Shown here: piece after piece, positions 29,101 through 34,074 of the stretch
How positions within the stretch are numbered: position 1 is the stretch's first letter
Layout: each line of letters opens with the position of its first letter
Assembly (NCBI RefSeq): GCF_050943825.1
Contig: NZ_JBMNPX010000019.1
Coordinates: 1-53,824, forward strand
Length of the DNA stretch: 53,824 nucleotides
Direction: 5' to 3'
Origin: Pseudoflavonifractor sp050943825
Lineage (GTDB): Bacteria; Bacillota; Clostridia; Oscillospirales; Oscillospiraceae
Notes under the pieces: model-generated
Told to the model about the DNA's origin: nothing
What the model saw: only the letters and a program-made list of their open reading frames with translations
Databases searched by the model: none
Position numbers and translations under genes: made by a program

Positions 29101-29530
29101 GCTGCGGCTGGCCGATGGGCTGGTTCTCCGTCCCGGGCAGCGGGTTCTCTACCTCGATGATGATGTCGTCGGAGCCGGCCGCCGTGCTGTACGAGGCGCT
29201 GCCGTCCTCCAGCTGGGTCAGGGCGGGCTCATAGGTGATGTAGGCCACAGCCCGGCCCTGGGTGCCGCCCAGGCGGTAGACCTTGATGACGGCGGTATTG
29301 CCGCCCTCCTCCGCCACCACCTGGAAATCGGAAAAGGCAAAGGTGCCGTAGGGGAAGGCAGTCTCCCAGTCCTCCGTCACGGCCACCGTGTTGCCGTCCT
29401 TATCCACAATGGACAGTTCCTCCGGACGCTCGGCCAGATAGGCCAGCGCCTGCTGGGGCACCAGACCCATGGTCATAACCAGCGCCAGAAGCAGCGCCAG
29501 GCTCCGGTGAAGTATCTTTTTTGTGCTCAT
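17129..29530 (-). CDS. Giant secreted surface protein with Calx-beta, CARDB-like and SLH domains
   Basis: A 4133-residue protein. The ATG at 29530 has AGGAGG at 8-nt spacing; the ATG at 29536 is too close. Order: signal peptide (1-29, ending QQALA); Calx-beta-like modules (about 40-130 and 255-450); long beta-rich stretches with a Gly/Ala loop near 1330; a Tyr/Glu/Lys-rich, coiled-coil-like insert (about 1904-2023); a CARDB-like module near 2640-2710; Ig-like modules (about 3077-3163 and later); an Ala/Glu-rich coiled-coil-like region (about 3657-3810); and three SLH repeats (about 3954-4133) that tether it to the cell wall. Cysteines are rare. No enzyme motif was seen, so adhesion, S-layer or fibre function is inferred. 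It lies between a DUF2442 gene (48 nt) and an SLH protease (75 nt), probably one operon. Confidence 0.85.
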   Translation of the reverse strand: MSTKKILHRSLALLLALVMTMGLVPQQALAYLAERPEELSIVDKDGNTVAVTEDWETAFPYGTFAFSDFQVVAEEGGNTAVIKVYRLGGTQGRAVAYITYEPALTQLEDGSASYSTAAGSDDIIIEVENPLPGTENQPIGQPQPPSQPEEPVKVVSTAAETDVILSIDVEAESYQWYVLYGDSWEIVDGAVDKDFVVAQEDLENYDFRCVYTADGVEYCSDSYLGVAYTVETEEEPVPAEEGELDLLVDLNAEPTYTRITPENAEDPYSGYVFDMTFAEGEWVKEIRITVPEDEDAEALKFGTFTIVDNLGASLYDTANTLTLQVVDNDEAEASTLGFAVTEVRADKAAGTAELTVVRTGGSQTMLTIDYATVDGTAVAGTDYAAASGTLVFYADRNEQVIEVPLIDDGVATDEERTFQVVLSNLKGDGDGLCTLESTEAVVSLYNSGEGTGEQNLASYLYQSDVTDLSGSVTESENALAPVGGGAVTGQQVENEGEVLTAQIGGEDGEISPLSYNYPNKLTFSNGGWSRYENIPSSGWSGGESYDGGIWTYRSKGAGSATLTFDPRLYCGISANFNWTCSLASGWTLTLYGMEYTYPWAKLLTADGSQWARTDSRVKDNGSYFTPSISWTKSTGIYSSWSIADNVNRLQLGTSRHDAHDSEDNAEANLKSGTLERRTFGGDFYLQIHTANDSGEGSGNTQTAPEGAASLTESSGVYDSMKPVITIQSGQGGVSNGKLFVGTTLQVTLQNTASYTPATSDSSLSYAVYLTRDGQVVPANITNSGNTYYIQLLWNGMTDEQVNSGDYTINVVMTRKQNLVLDISPSVPRLTDENGNITANIDTNKITDAVNDFWASTNGGITYGYSDEKTSGATITYEQKEGTLTKDSGFTQSSAVFTKADLTNVQWINFNLPAEDKIVYNGRTYNGNEKIWLNVSDLATSNMTFYYYDSEYLSAVSVMTAAIAEVELFLDMSGNGMIDGYYNTETGYFIVDENSEDISLGFLDPGMSYNELYFQPVPLGEGKYAQYFMKVYYNMNPRSLIPDEGTDTSTVAQVLPAFVSTITEGTSYELLTEEQKAYRYIISGMTQIGADGEAFRSSDNHVMYGPEASARSMVDVPLGGDISPAKLNDDGTAYTWTPNYQGNLLYPFENPEPIIIEESLAGRNIPIAEIKGYENGQVVLEEGGVDKLNGYLGSLTANNTVALAVQEQKATTDEIAAANGVDIDGGDVVLQSEGSTKDSLAPESVTPADSKITPDARHLQEMSSGDAAAQAGVDMKENVDFPYSELNQDFAVDLPSTEIGVTDFASIVMDGDTVGFTIGIPMGGWNSNGDAGAGGAGGGGSDYHTDPGEALKSSGETIANMFKWIAHPRSMAQEVDDSYKATKDQQNWYNQKMGQGEGVTAKEFKAEFSISAAFMFKYDPVTNHYEFSRFAAALGVELAFTYKARFTSCPLIYLYVTVHLDVEFSLSADVERETVEKDSLIPAETGMVEDTEGNRYVNLPKGTSVVLSKTQYKALNLDFDGKVLLEVYTDAACNTPLDGFRKGYLSSTGDDDVLVVLKQTSDATMGQDVYIKLTALADTKLYGAVEVSSSQNKSSFGSFEIAPELYVQVGAGIGIEIVKAEIYIKVNIGCAMAFGNYTGDDYEVFRLRTFDFGAALGVNVQFLLFSYELELIGISIGYDYEGNPQWTYSWSALNGAYGGEGDLKTLSEDGGSTGVKVSLPGSSADTQTIYSTTAGSDLEPLAIDPNDKEVPFQLSGYNSSGDAFKLADGLVSGYDYKVVTVGEDNYLLYTISRTDAAHPVDNSMLVLSRIKLTSTEGVDEYGLVNPVDEDDPTPYIIVDDDGTGDLEFTGWANGDTIRIAWVSYATVTGSAPTVGKKPDSECPNDMDESNYKEVYAAFVATKPEAVRDPGEPPVAPARKDYYVTADEYNAMTEEQKALYNSTADTETGNYFVVTYTSYADAEAAYEAKMKEYEAENTQYEKDKAAYEEYQSALKTYEEKLKVYDEWKVYFQSVTDKNAYNQAIADAAAKNTVVKTASFDTNAGDNNETAIDQKNVTTVSAIPTEDQPGSHVYLPGGSDDGSVIIYAQAQHYTDTTSLEKDYEAYLESFYPDTMGSGAASIREYRLTYQKGLWDAYGEGTELHAVVGDKNVGIELRAGQVLDNMEITEIGDTYYVAYTTSQQTYINADGNTTTTVGEATDLLTTRRLYLQTLTADGDPTWGEALLLRTLVDYDRNTVTDGVYQGGSLTAYQDPYFSDLQFLNGKLGGLTGTDEKFDVVTLADDTQEFLLFEMNGSTYVIPQADLESIAGETHTGSIIPFFQPEKQTGADGNEVTSNTTGRSQVTIGADGAGNISAVYTASVNGTTNNALYLAKWDPKSQTWGEGTMLAMNYMQVYEDAVADGLSASETEQAYLGKLDGYDGGMDQFVFSDLQIALGQKKTDTGTTTSDGEQTVQANEDGAQSQDTLLVLTSGVTTYLKEYTYTDENNQQQTVLIPQSDEEAQKAYADGTQTKKPGTGIYAISYGVGQKELGNATLTFGEYDFTAGSRLEAIGSFQNVGDVGIRGSEANPITVKLMLKTSESADPVTLATWEITENITAGQTVSLVGTCDALTQDLPKGSEFYFDLSEDKEYFKDDAFSGSTGPVLTVEDKPELGFEHLSISSASVDASGNTVLDVNFQVGNRGSATAGDVYVQFSYESGRDENNNPIYTPLDITNSNLTVSRQEQLETLADNSADAQNGILRLNNAEDGDDIASNMGRTVSGTITVPPSVYKGAETGSLNLRVEIFSAADTDMIRGADGLITADHGEYNTGNNTQITAVEHKTYFDTADKITLAMGNTMRLPVSIATSTGKDPAIQVTEVPDTQGGAKNLGVLYYQQSGTSGTGNTQGVLVVTPSREGTGVLEIKDQATNTIHSITYEVTAEGEGINVFKDNGLFTFYNADSTEYDETAAAGTQDWSFNGDIMTWGTGSGATRPYLSNLANGKVGAYFTFDTVAESIDFSFNGKIRVSSTYPGFQAREITCTGGTEKTRVTFGDLGQTHTVTVTVLDNGDTNPTADFDVIVEQFVGNQPPVPAADATSPHIYWNRSFPDTASLKTGSGSVDLTLYILDDTGLATLTVNGVTPTISERGDNYWEADVTVSENGTLKVEAMDTAGNRTTQTITVDWFNTTVTVSTVSTAPDVSADFYKNGSQNPMDGNDYVTASDNVVAKASSNTDDVTFSAQRLTILETKEGGTELDVAELEPVKDTTDSFDAKANGFYLVKATAEDGSWSQVVLEMTQVDTDLPRATLNATTAIDGTVSLSWLISKEKTNLSPITEAAINGYNVFVPAEMAGRTSVGGSLPILYGGSYILTGKDAAGNTASQTITVDGLPIQAAEDFVTVVHAWNQDRNNGVITVDSTSFTGGVYDATKSTPASNEYAGRYEALLTPAEEIFDAEAVRQELLDQYKEDYFEQHPDAEPDDPNAIMPEDELNAALAEREAEAMATWKTQVMAADSTASWMELTDSKSFENLVPGSYVLLIRDANDKQNEDVTIQRTLTVNDEAIVMTAESEPEHNGTQDGVITAQAQGGRLNYGTYQFIARPVEIPEGKEEPELMDVSKLTDPLDEETYPAESGWTTPVWQTSDLASSSLSTSIFSGLRSGWYQVAVRTMEDVTAAEMRTLIDLYQDYLAAQARVEAAEVALTESSLSDAAYQKVQRITEALHDWQEAALGVEQDNAWAQYLALIDNSEDIQDLLDAWAAVSYEDGAEKDAYDEAVAALARQQAETEAEAEKTAAEAALPGIEQAYTDEKARLEAKADAAYAADDGLWDNAATMLIEVKAENTYVSNKIEIYDLRYDRENNLVKVHFTSYKKTLSDGAEKRLIQDNETMDILAYSNKMEVFIPAGTLSEGDDLMAMLMPFPDLPQDGEYLVQYTDASGETHPVAWSLVTPGKVYYLATEVGEYAIVAADETFTDVSEGFWGEEAISFAAARGLFQGVGNGEFDPSGTMTRSMLVTVLGRLAGIDPADYSGQSAFSDVDPDAWYGPYVAWAAETGVVQGVGGDRFAPDDPITREQLCTMLVRYLDSDGIELPELTNPAAFTDEDEVSGWAKEAVERFRQLGIVEGSDTGAFLPKNNASRAEVAAVFQRLITTILTNI

Positions 29531-29578
29531 AGGCATTTCCTCCTCATGCGATCTCCCTGTCTCCTGATTTTGTACACA

Positions 29579-29824
29579 TCAATCCATCTGCATGGAGTCC
29601 AGCAGTTCATTAATCGAAGCCCGGACACAGTGGTTCCCATCATCCCAGACCACCTCGCTGCCCTCCAGCTTGGCGGCGTGGAACAGCGCAGGTGAGGCCA
29701 GCCTGCCAAACCGCACGGCATGAATTCTGTGCCTCATGTCCACAATCGCCTCGCTCCCATTGCGGAAGCTGAGCTTCAGCTGGTAGCCGGGCAGCACTTG
29801 CAGCACGACACCCATTTCATCCAT
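29579..29824 (-). CDS. DUF2442 domain protein
   Basis: An 81-residue protein resembling DUF2442, a small family often found with toxin-antitoxin-like or regulatory genes. Visible features are an early beta-rich part (VVLQVLPGYQLKLSFRNG), VDMRHRIH, and the late VVWDDGNHCVRASINELLD, where the family usually has VVW-NG. The function is unknown. The start at 29824 has AAGGTGGG upstream; an in-frame ATG further up would lie in the terminator of the preceding gene. It is the first gene of the probable operon with the giant surface protein. Confidence 0.6.
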   Translation of the reverse strand: MDEMGVVLQVLPGYQLKLSFRNGSEAIVDMRHRIHAVRFGRLASPALFHAAKLEGSEVVWDDGNHCVRASINELLDSMQMD

Positions 29825-29843
29825 GGTATTTCCCACCTTCCAT

Positions 29844-29901
29844 ATAAAAAATAGCAGCATAGAATTTCCGTATTTTTATCATACAGAAATCCTATGCTGC
29901 T
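29844..29901 (-). terminator. Terminator of the LuxR-type regulator gene
   Basis: On the minus strand AGCAGCATAG (29892-29901) pairs with CTATGCTGCT (29853-29862), with further pairing inside, and is followed by ATTTTTTAT. Only 20 nt separate it from the DUF2442 start, so that gene needs read-through or a promoter inside the hairpin (a TATGAT lies in its loop). Confidence 0.75.
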
Positions 29902-29931
29902 CCACATCCCCCAAAGGGGGGATTTTCCTGT

Positions 29932-32388
29932 TTACTTCAAAAGTTCCACCAGGCGGCTGCGCCGGTCAATATTGGTTTTATTGAAGATGCTGCGGATATG
30001 GCTCTTTACGGTCTCCTCAGAGATGAAGAGCTTTTCGGCAATTTCCTTGTTGCGCAGACTGGCCGCCGCCAGCTGGGCCACCTCCCGCTCCCGCTCGGTC
30101 AGTTCGCCCATCTGCTCCGGATACTTCTCCAGCATGAAGAAGATGCGGCTCTCCTCCGCCTTGGTATAGTGGATCTCCAGTGCCTTGATCTCCTGGATGG
30201 CCTTTCCGTGCTTTTTCTTCATGGACGGAAGCAGGAACAAAATGGACAGATACTTTCTAAAGCAGGCCAGGAAGGTATAGTTTTTATCCTGCTCGGCCAG
30301 GGTCAGGGACTGGTCCAGCCACTCTGCCGCCCGGTTGGGCAGTCCGATGGCCAGATAGCACAGCGCCAGACCCACGCACATGAAGTTGCGGGTGGACAGG
30401 GAGATGAGGCGGCTGTCCAGAGACAGGGACGCCTCCACGCTGGCGATGGCCCGCTTGTACTCCTTGCGCAGAATCAGGTCGGTGATGCGGTTGGTCTTGG
30501 CCATAAAGTTGGTAAAGGTCAGGTCGTTGAGCATATCCGCCGGGCCCCGGGCCCACTCAGCCGAGCGGTCGGGCTCCATCATCAGGCCCAGGAGATAGCC
30601 ACGCACGGTCTCGGCCATCTGGGTATTGATGGCCGTGTGCCGGAGGAAGGGATAGGCCAGGGCCTTGTTCTCCAGATATTCAATGGCCTTCTGGAGGGAG
30701 ATCATGTCCGACTGGTAGATAGCGTTGATGCCCAGCAGCAGTGCTGCGCCATAGGTCACGCTGGCATTCTGCCAGCGCTCCGAGAGCATGGCCGCCTTGT
30801 GGGCGTAGATATCCGACTCGTCAAACCTGCCCTGTACGCTCAGCGCCTCTCCCAGATACAGCTCATAGGCCCCCGCGCCGTGGTGGTTTGTCAGGCGGTT
30901 GTAGACCTCCAGCATGTCCCGCAGCTCCTCAGCCGTCTCCAGCATCCAGCCCGGCTTCCGGTAGAAGAGATACCACATGGAGGGTGTGCCGAACATATAG
31001 GGCTCTCTGGGCGTAAAGATCCGGGAGGGCTCTGTCATCAGTTTGTCCGCCGCCAGGTAATGCGCTTTCATTCCGGCGATATCGGGGAACTCACGGAAGG
31101 CGGCCACAATGTGCCACTCTCCCATCAGCTGGGGATCTCCGTTTTCCGCGATAATGTCATGGCAGCGCTCCAGCGCCGCGGCAAAGCCGTCAAAATCAGT
31201 GCCCGCGAACAGGGCCAGACACAGCCGCAGCATGGACAGCGGCCAGGCCGCCAGCAGCTCGCGGGGGCAGCGCTCCAGCACCGTCTGGGCAAGGACGGTA
31301 TAGCTGGTATCGCCGAACTTCTCGTTGAGCAGTCCCGTCAGTTCGCAGGAGAAGAGCTTCTCGTCATTTCCCGCCCGGAAAAAGCACTCCACCGCCTTTT
31401 TGTTGTTGCCCTCCCTGCGGTAAATTTCACCGGCAGACTCGTAGACCTGGCTGCGGAAGTCAGCAGGCGTGTTTCCCAGCATTCGCAGGAGGAAATGCCG
31501 CAGCAGCTCATGGGGATAGCTGGTCCGCTCTCGCTGGTCGTGGTGCATCAGCGGGATGCGCACAAGCAGGCCGCTCAGGGCCGCCTCCTGGCCGGGTGCA
31601 ATCTCCGGCAGCTGTTCATCCCGAATATAATCAAACACCGACACCCGCAGGAGCATATCCTGCTCCTCACGGGAGAGTTTTCCCCAGAAAAACTCATGCA
31701 GAAGGGCGTCCATATCCTGAAATTCCGGCAGACCGCCGCCGTCCTGGCACAGGTGAGCAAAATACAGCGACACTGCCGCCGCCCAGCCCTCCGTATTCCG
31801 GTAGATGGTTTCCGTCTGCTGTCTCGACAGGTTCAGCCCCAGCTGCTGGCCGTACTCCGCAATGTTTTTCCGGTTCAGCAGCAGATCCCGGGAGGAAAAG
31901 CGGCATACATTGGTGGTATTTTCAAAAACCGCACGCAGCTTCCCGAAGTTTTGGGAGATAAGGATGACATGCAGCTCGTCCCTTCTGCGATCCGCTAATG
32001 CCTGCAGGAGCGGCAGCGGCCAGTTATCGCTGATGAACTGAAAATTATCTACAATCAGGTAGCAGGGCTCGGGGACATAGAGATTTGCCAAAATATCCGC
32101 TGCAATGCTGACATTGCTCCGGTTCAGAAATCCCAGCTGCCGAAGCGCAATGCCCGCGTCCGAGTCCAACTGTCCAATCTGCCGGATAAACCAGTCCAGG
32201 CTGGTGTCCTGAAGGCAGCTCACCGCTGTAAACCAATGGATCTGCTCCGAAGGTACATCACGCATGGCCCACCGGACGGCCGTTGTCTTTCCATATCCGG
32301 CCGGTGCTTCCACCATTACAAGGCCTCTGCAGTACAGATTTGATAACTTTTTTGATATTTCCTCCGAAAAGTAGAGTTTTCCCACCAT
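29932..32388 (-). CDS. MalT-like LuxR-family ATP-binding regulator (LAL type)
   Basis: An 818-residue signal-transduction ATPase. Residues 1-250 hold a STAND/NB-ARC-like ATPase with Walker A APAGYGKTT (about 28-36) and Walker B YLIVDNF. A long helical TPR-like region follows, and the C-terminal 65 residues are a LuxR helix-turn-helix (LTEREREVAQLAAASLRNKE ending in the recognition helix ISEETVKSHIRSIFNKTNID). Such proteins activate transcription when a ligand is bound. The start at 32388 fits the promoter TATAAT at 32421-32426; an upstream TTG at 32415 would overlap the start of transcription. The likely target is the adjacent surface-protein operon, but this is only neighbourhood evidence. 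Confidence 0.88.
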   Translation of the reverse strand: MVGKLYFSEEISKKLSNLYCRGLVMVEAPAGYGKTTAVRWAMRDVPSEQIHWFTAVSCLQDTSLDWFIRQIGQLDSDAGIALRQLGFLNRSNVSIAADILANLYVPEPCYLIVDNFQFISDNWPLPLLQALADRRRDELHVILISQNFGKLRAVFENTTNVCRFSSRDLLLNRKNIAEYGQQLGLNLSRQQTETIYRNTEGWAAAVSLYFAHLCQDGGGLPEFQDMDALLHEFFWGKLSREEQDMLLRVSVFDYIRDEQLPEIAPGQEAALSGLLVRIPLMHHDQRERTSYPHELLRHFLLRMLGNTPADFRSQVYESAGEIYRREGNNKKAVECFFRAGNDEKLFSCELTGLLNEKFGDTSYTVLAQTVLERCPRELLAAWPLSMLRLCLALFAGTDFDGFAAALERCHDIIAENGDPQLMGEWHIVAAFREFPDIAGMKAHYLAADKLMTEPSRIFTPREPYMFGTPSMWYLFYRKPGWMLETAEELRDMLEVYNRLTNHHGAGAYELYLGEALSVQGRFDESDIYAHKAAMLSERWQNASVTYGAALLLGINAIYQSDMISLQKAIEYLENKALAYPFLRHTAINTQMAETVRGYLLGLMMEPDRSAEWARGPADMLNDLTFTNFMAKTNRITDLILRKEYKRAIASVEASLSLDSRLISLSTRNFMCVGLALCYLAIGLPNRAAEWLDQSLTLAEQDKNYTFLACFRKYLSILFLLPSMKKKHGKAIQEIKALEIHYTKAEESRIFFMLEKYPEQMGELTEREREVAQLAAASLRNKEIAEKLFISEETVKSHIRSIFNKTNIDRRSRLVELLK

Positions 32389-32420
32389 TTCGCTCCCTTT
32401 CCGCTTTTTTCTCAATATAT

Positions 32421-32449
32421 ATTATAGCTGGAATTCACCTCTCTGTCAC
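32421..32449 (-). promoter_or_regulatory. Promoter of the LuxR-type regulator gene
   Basis: On the minus strand GTGACA (32444-32449) and TATAAT (32421-32426) are 17 nt apart. The predicted leader is only about 25 nt. Confidence 0.7.
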
Positions 32450-32497
32450 TCCCACAAAAGGGGGATTTTGTATCTCACACCCTGCGGGGCAGCTCCC

Positions 32498-33382
32498 TTA
32501 CTCGCCGTCCTGAGCACTCTGGGACAGCTGGCTGAGAAAATACCGCAGTGCCGGGTTTCCCTTGTCTGACAGGTACACCGCGCCGAAGGACAGGGGCTTG
32601 GCATCGGAGAGGGGAATGTAACGCAGATTGGGAATCCGTGTCTGGGGCAGGTCCGGAACCATAGCAAAGGCGTAGCCCGCCTCTGTCAGCGCGTAGATGG
32701 CCTCCAGGTTGTCGCAGAAGAGGATCTCACTGGTGCTTCTGTTCCCCATGGCCTTTCCCTGGAGCTCAAACAGCCCCCGGGGACAGGCCGGCGGCCGGCA
32801 GGCTGCAATCCGTCCCGCCTCCTGGAGCTGGTGAAGTGTAACGGAAGAATACTCCGAGAGCGGATGATCGGGCGCACAGATGCACGCAATTTGGCAGCGG
32901 AGCAGCTCCTGATAGCGCGCCTTCTGGGGCGCGGTATCCCGGAAGGAGAACATGACGTGGATACTCCCCTCCTCCAGCAGGTTCTCCATGGCGTCAAATG
33001 GGATGAGCCGCAGGATGGGCAGTACCTCCGGCCGGGTCTGGCGGAGCCGGGACAGTACCGGCCGGAGCAGCCACAGCTCCATGGTATTCCGGCACCCAAT
33101 TACCAGGCGCATGGGCGCCTCCTGCTGGTACTCCTTCACTCTGGCCTTGGAAATGGCCGTCATCTTCAGCAGCTCTCCGGCGTACTGGGTGAAGAGAAAG
33201 CCCTCCTGAGTCAGGCGGACGCTCTTGCTGGTGCGGTGGAACAGCTTGACCCCAAGCTCGTTCTCCAGGGTGTTGATCTGGTGGCTGACCGCGGGCTGGG
33301 TAATGGACAGGTGCTCCGCCGCCCGGGAGAAATTCAGGCAGTTGGCCACCTCCATGAAGCACTCCAGCTGTGTGGTGTTCAT
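32498..33382 (-). CDS. LysR-family transcriptional regulator
   Basis: A 294-residue LysR protein with an N-terminal winged helix-turn-helix (FSRAAEHLSITQPAVSHQI) and a two-lobed effector domain (residues about 90-290). The end is a short acidic tail. The ATG at 33382 follows GGAGG; an upstream frame has no ribosome site. Its effector is unknown. It is divergent from a MarR-ABC exporter operon and upstream of the LuxR-type gene on the same strand, so either could be its target. A dyad lies in the divergent spacer at 33484-33504. Confidence 0.9.
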   Translation of the reverse strand: MNTTQLECFMEVANCLNFSRAAEHLSITQPAVSHQINTLENELGVKLFHRTSKSVRLTQEGFLFTQYAGELLKMTAISKARVKEYQQEAPMRLVIGCRNTMELWLLRPVLSRLRQTRPEVLPILRLIPFDAMENLLEEGSIHVMFSFRDTAPQKARYQELLRCQIACICAPDHPLSEYSSVTLHQLQEAGRIAACRPPACPRGLFELQGKAMGNRSTSEILFCDNLEAIYALTEAGYAFAMVPDLPQTRIPNLRYIPLSDAKPLSFGAVYLSDKGNPALRYFLSQLSQSAQDGE

Positions 33383-33483
33383 ACGCTCCTCCCTTCCGCC
33401 CGGACAGGCCTGCGCCGGGTGTCTGTGACCTTTCCACATACCCTCCGCTTCCCCTGTCCCGGGCTTTTGTTCAATTCAAGTAA

Positions 33484-33504
33484 TCTATAAATTTCTTTTA
33501 TAGA
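33484..33504. promoter_or_regulatory. Dyad in the LysR-MarR divergent spacer
   Basis: TCTATAAA (33484-33491) and TTTATAGA (33497-33504) form a perfect 8-bp inverted repeat with a 5-nt spacer. The length fits a LysR-type box, located 102 nt upstream of the LysR start. Confidence 0.45.
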
Positions 33505-33521
33505 ATATAGCACATTTGAAT

Positions 33522-33555
33522 TTCACTTACAAGAATTCCTGTGGTATAAACAGGA
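33522..33555 (+). promoter_or_regulatory. Promoter and operator of the MarR-ABC exporter operon
   Basis: TTCACT (33522-33527) and TATAAA (33545-33550) are 17 nt apart. An inverted repeat TCCTGT-N7-ACAGGA (33537-33542 and 33550-33555) spans the -10 box, the expected place for repression by the MarR protein encoded downstream. Confidence 0.55.
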
Positions 33556-33603
33556 CGGGACAAATAGTTTCTGTCCAAACAAAAAGAAAGGCGGACAGTT
33601 GCA

Positions 33604-34074
33604 ATGACTGAAATGGAAGAGGGCCGGCTCCTCCGGGAATGCAGGTGGCTGTGCATCCAGACCGAACAGTGTGTCAGCCGCCGTCTGTCCCCCATGGACA
33701 TCACGGCCGTCCAGGCCCACATTCTCCTTTTTCTGCTGCACCAAGGTGAGCAAGGCACCCTGCTGACCGATATTCACCGGTCCTTCGGCTACTCCATGCC
33801 CACCCTGTCCTGTATGGTCAAGCGGCTGCGGGAGAAGGGCTATATCCGCGCCGAGCACTGCCGCGGGGACGACAGGCGCCGCCTGCTCTTCGCCACTGAG
33901 ACGGCCCGGCTGCTCCAGCCCGAGCTGGAGCGGAGCATCGGCGCAGTCCACAGGCGGCTGTACGACGGCTTCTCCCCGGAGGAGCTGGACACCCTGGACC
34001 GCCTGCAGCAGAAGCTGCTGCGGAACCTGTCCCCACTTATGAAGGAAACTCAAAAGGAGGAATCGAAATCGTGA
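33604..34074 (+). CDS. MarR-family transcriptional regulator
   Basis: A 156-residue MarR protein: the helix-turn-helix is around LTDIHRSFGYSMPTLSCMVK, and the wing carries the conserved D-x-R as GDDRRR. The ATG at 33604 is preceded by AAAGGCGG. Its stop overlaps the GTG start of the first exporter gene (GTGA), so regulator and pump are translated together. It very probably represses the exporter until a toxic substrate is bound. The dyad over the -10 box upstream is a good operator candidate. Confidence 0.88.
   Translation: MTEMEEGRLLRECRWLCIQTEQCVSRRLSPMDITAVQAHILLFLLHQGEQGTLLTDIHRSFGYSMPTLSCMVKRLREKGYIRAEHCRGDDRRRLLFATETARLLQPELERSIGAVHRRLYDGFSPEELDTLDRLQQKLLRNLSPLMKETQKEESKS

Noticed and set aside
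29503..29536. ATG at 29536 as the start of the giant protein
   Set aside because: It lies only about 2 nt from AGGAGG; the ATG at 29530 has proper spacing.
29998..31998. A 666-codon plus-strand open frame over the LuxR-type gene
   Set aside because: The minus strand encodes a full MalT-like protein with Walker A and LuxR motifs.
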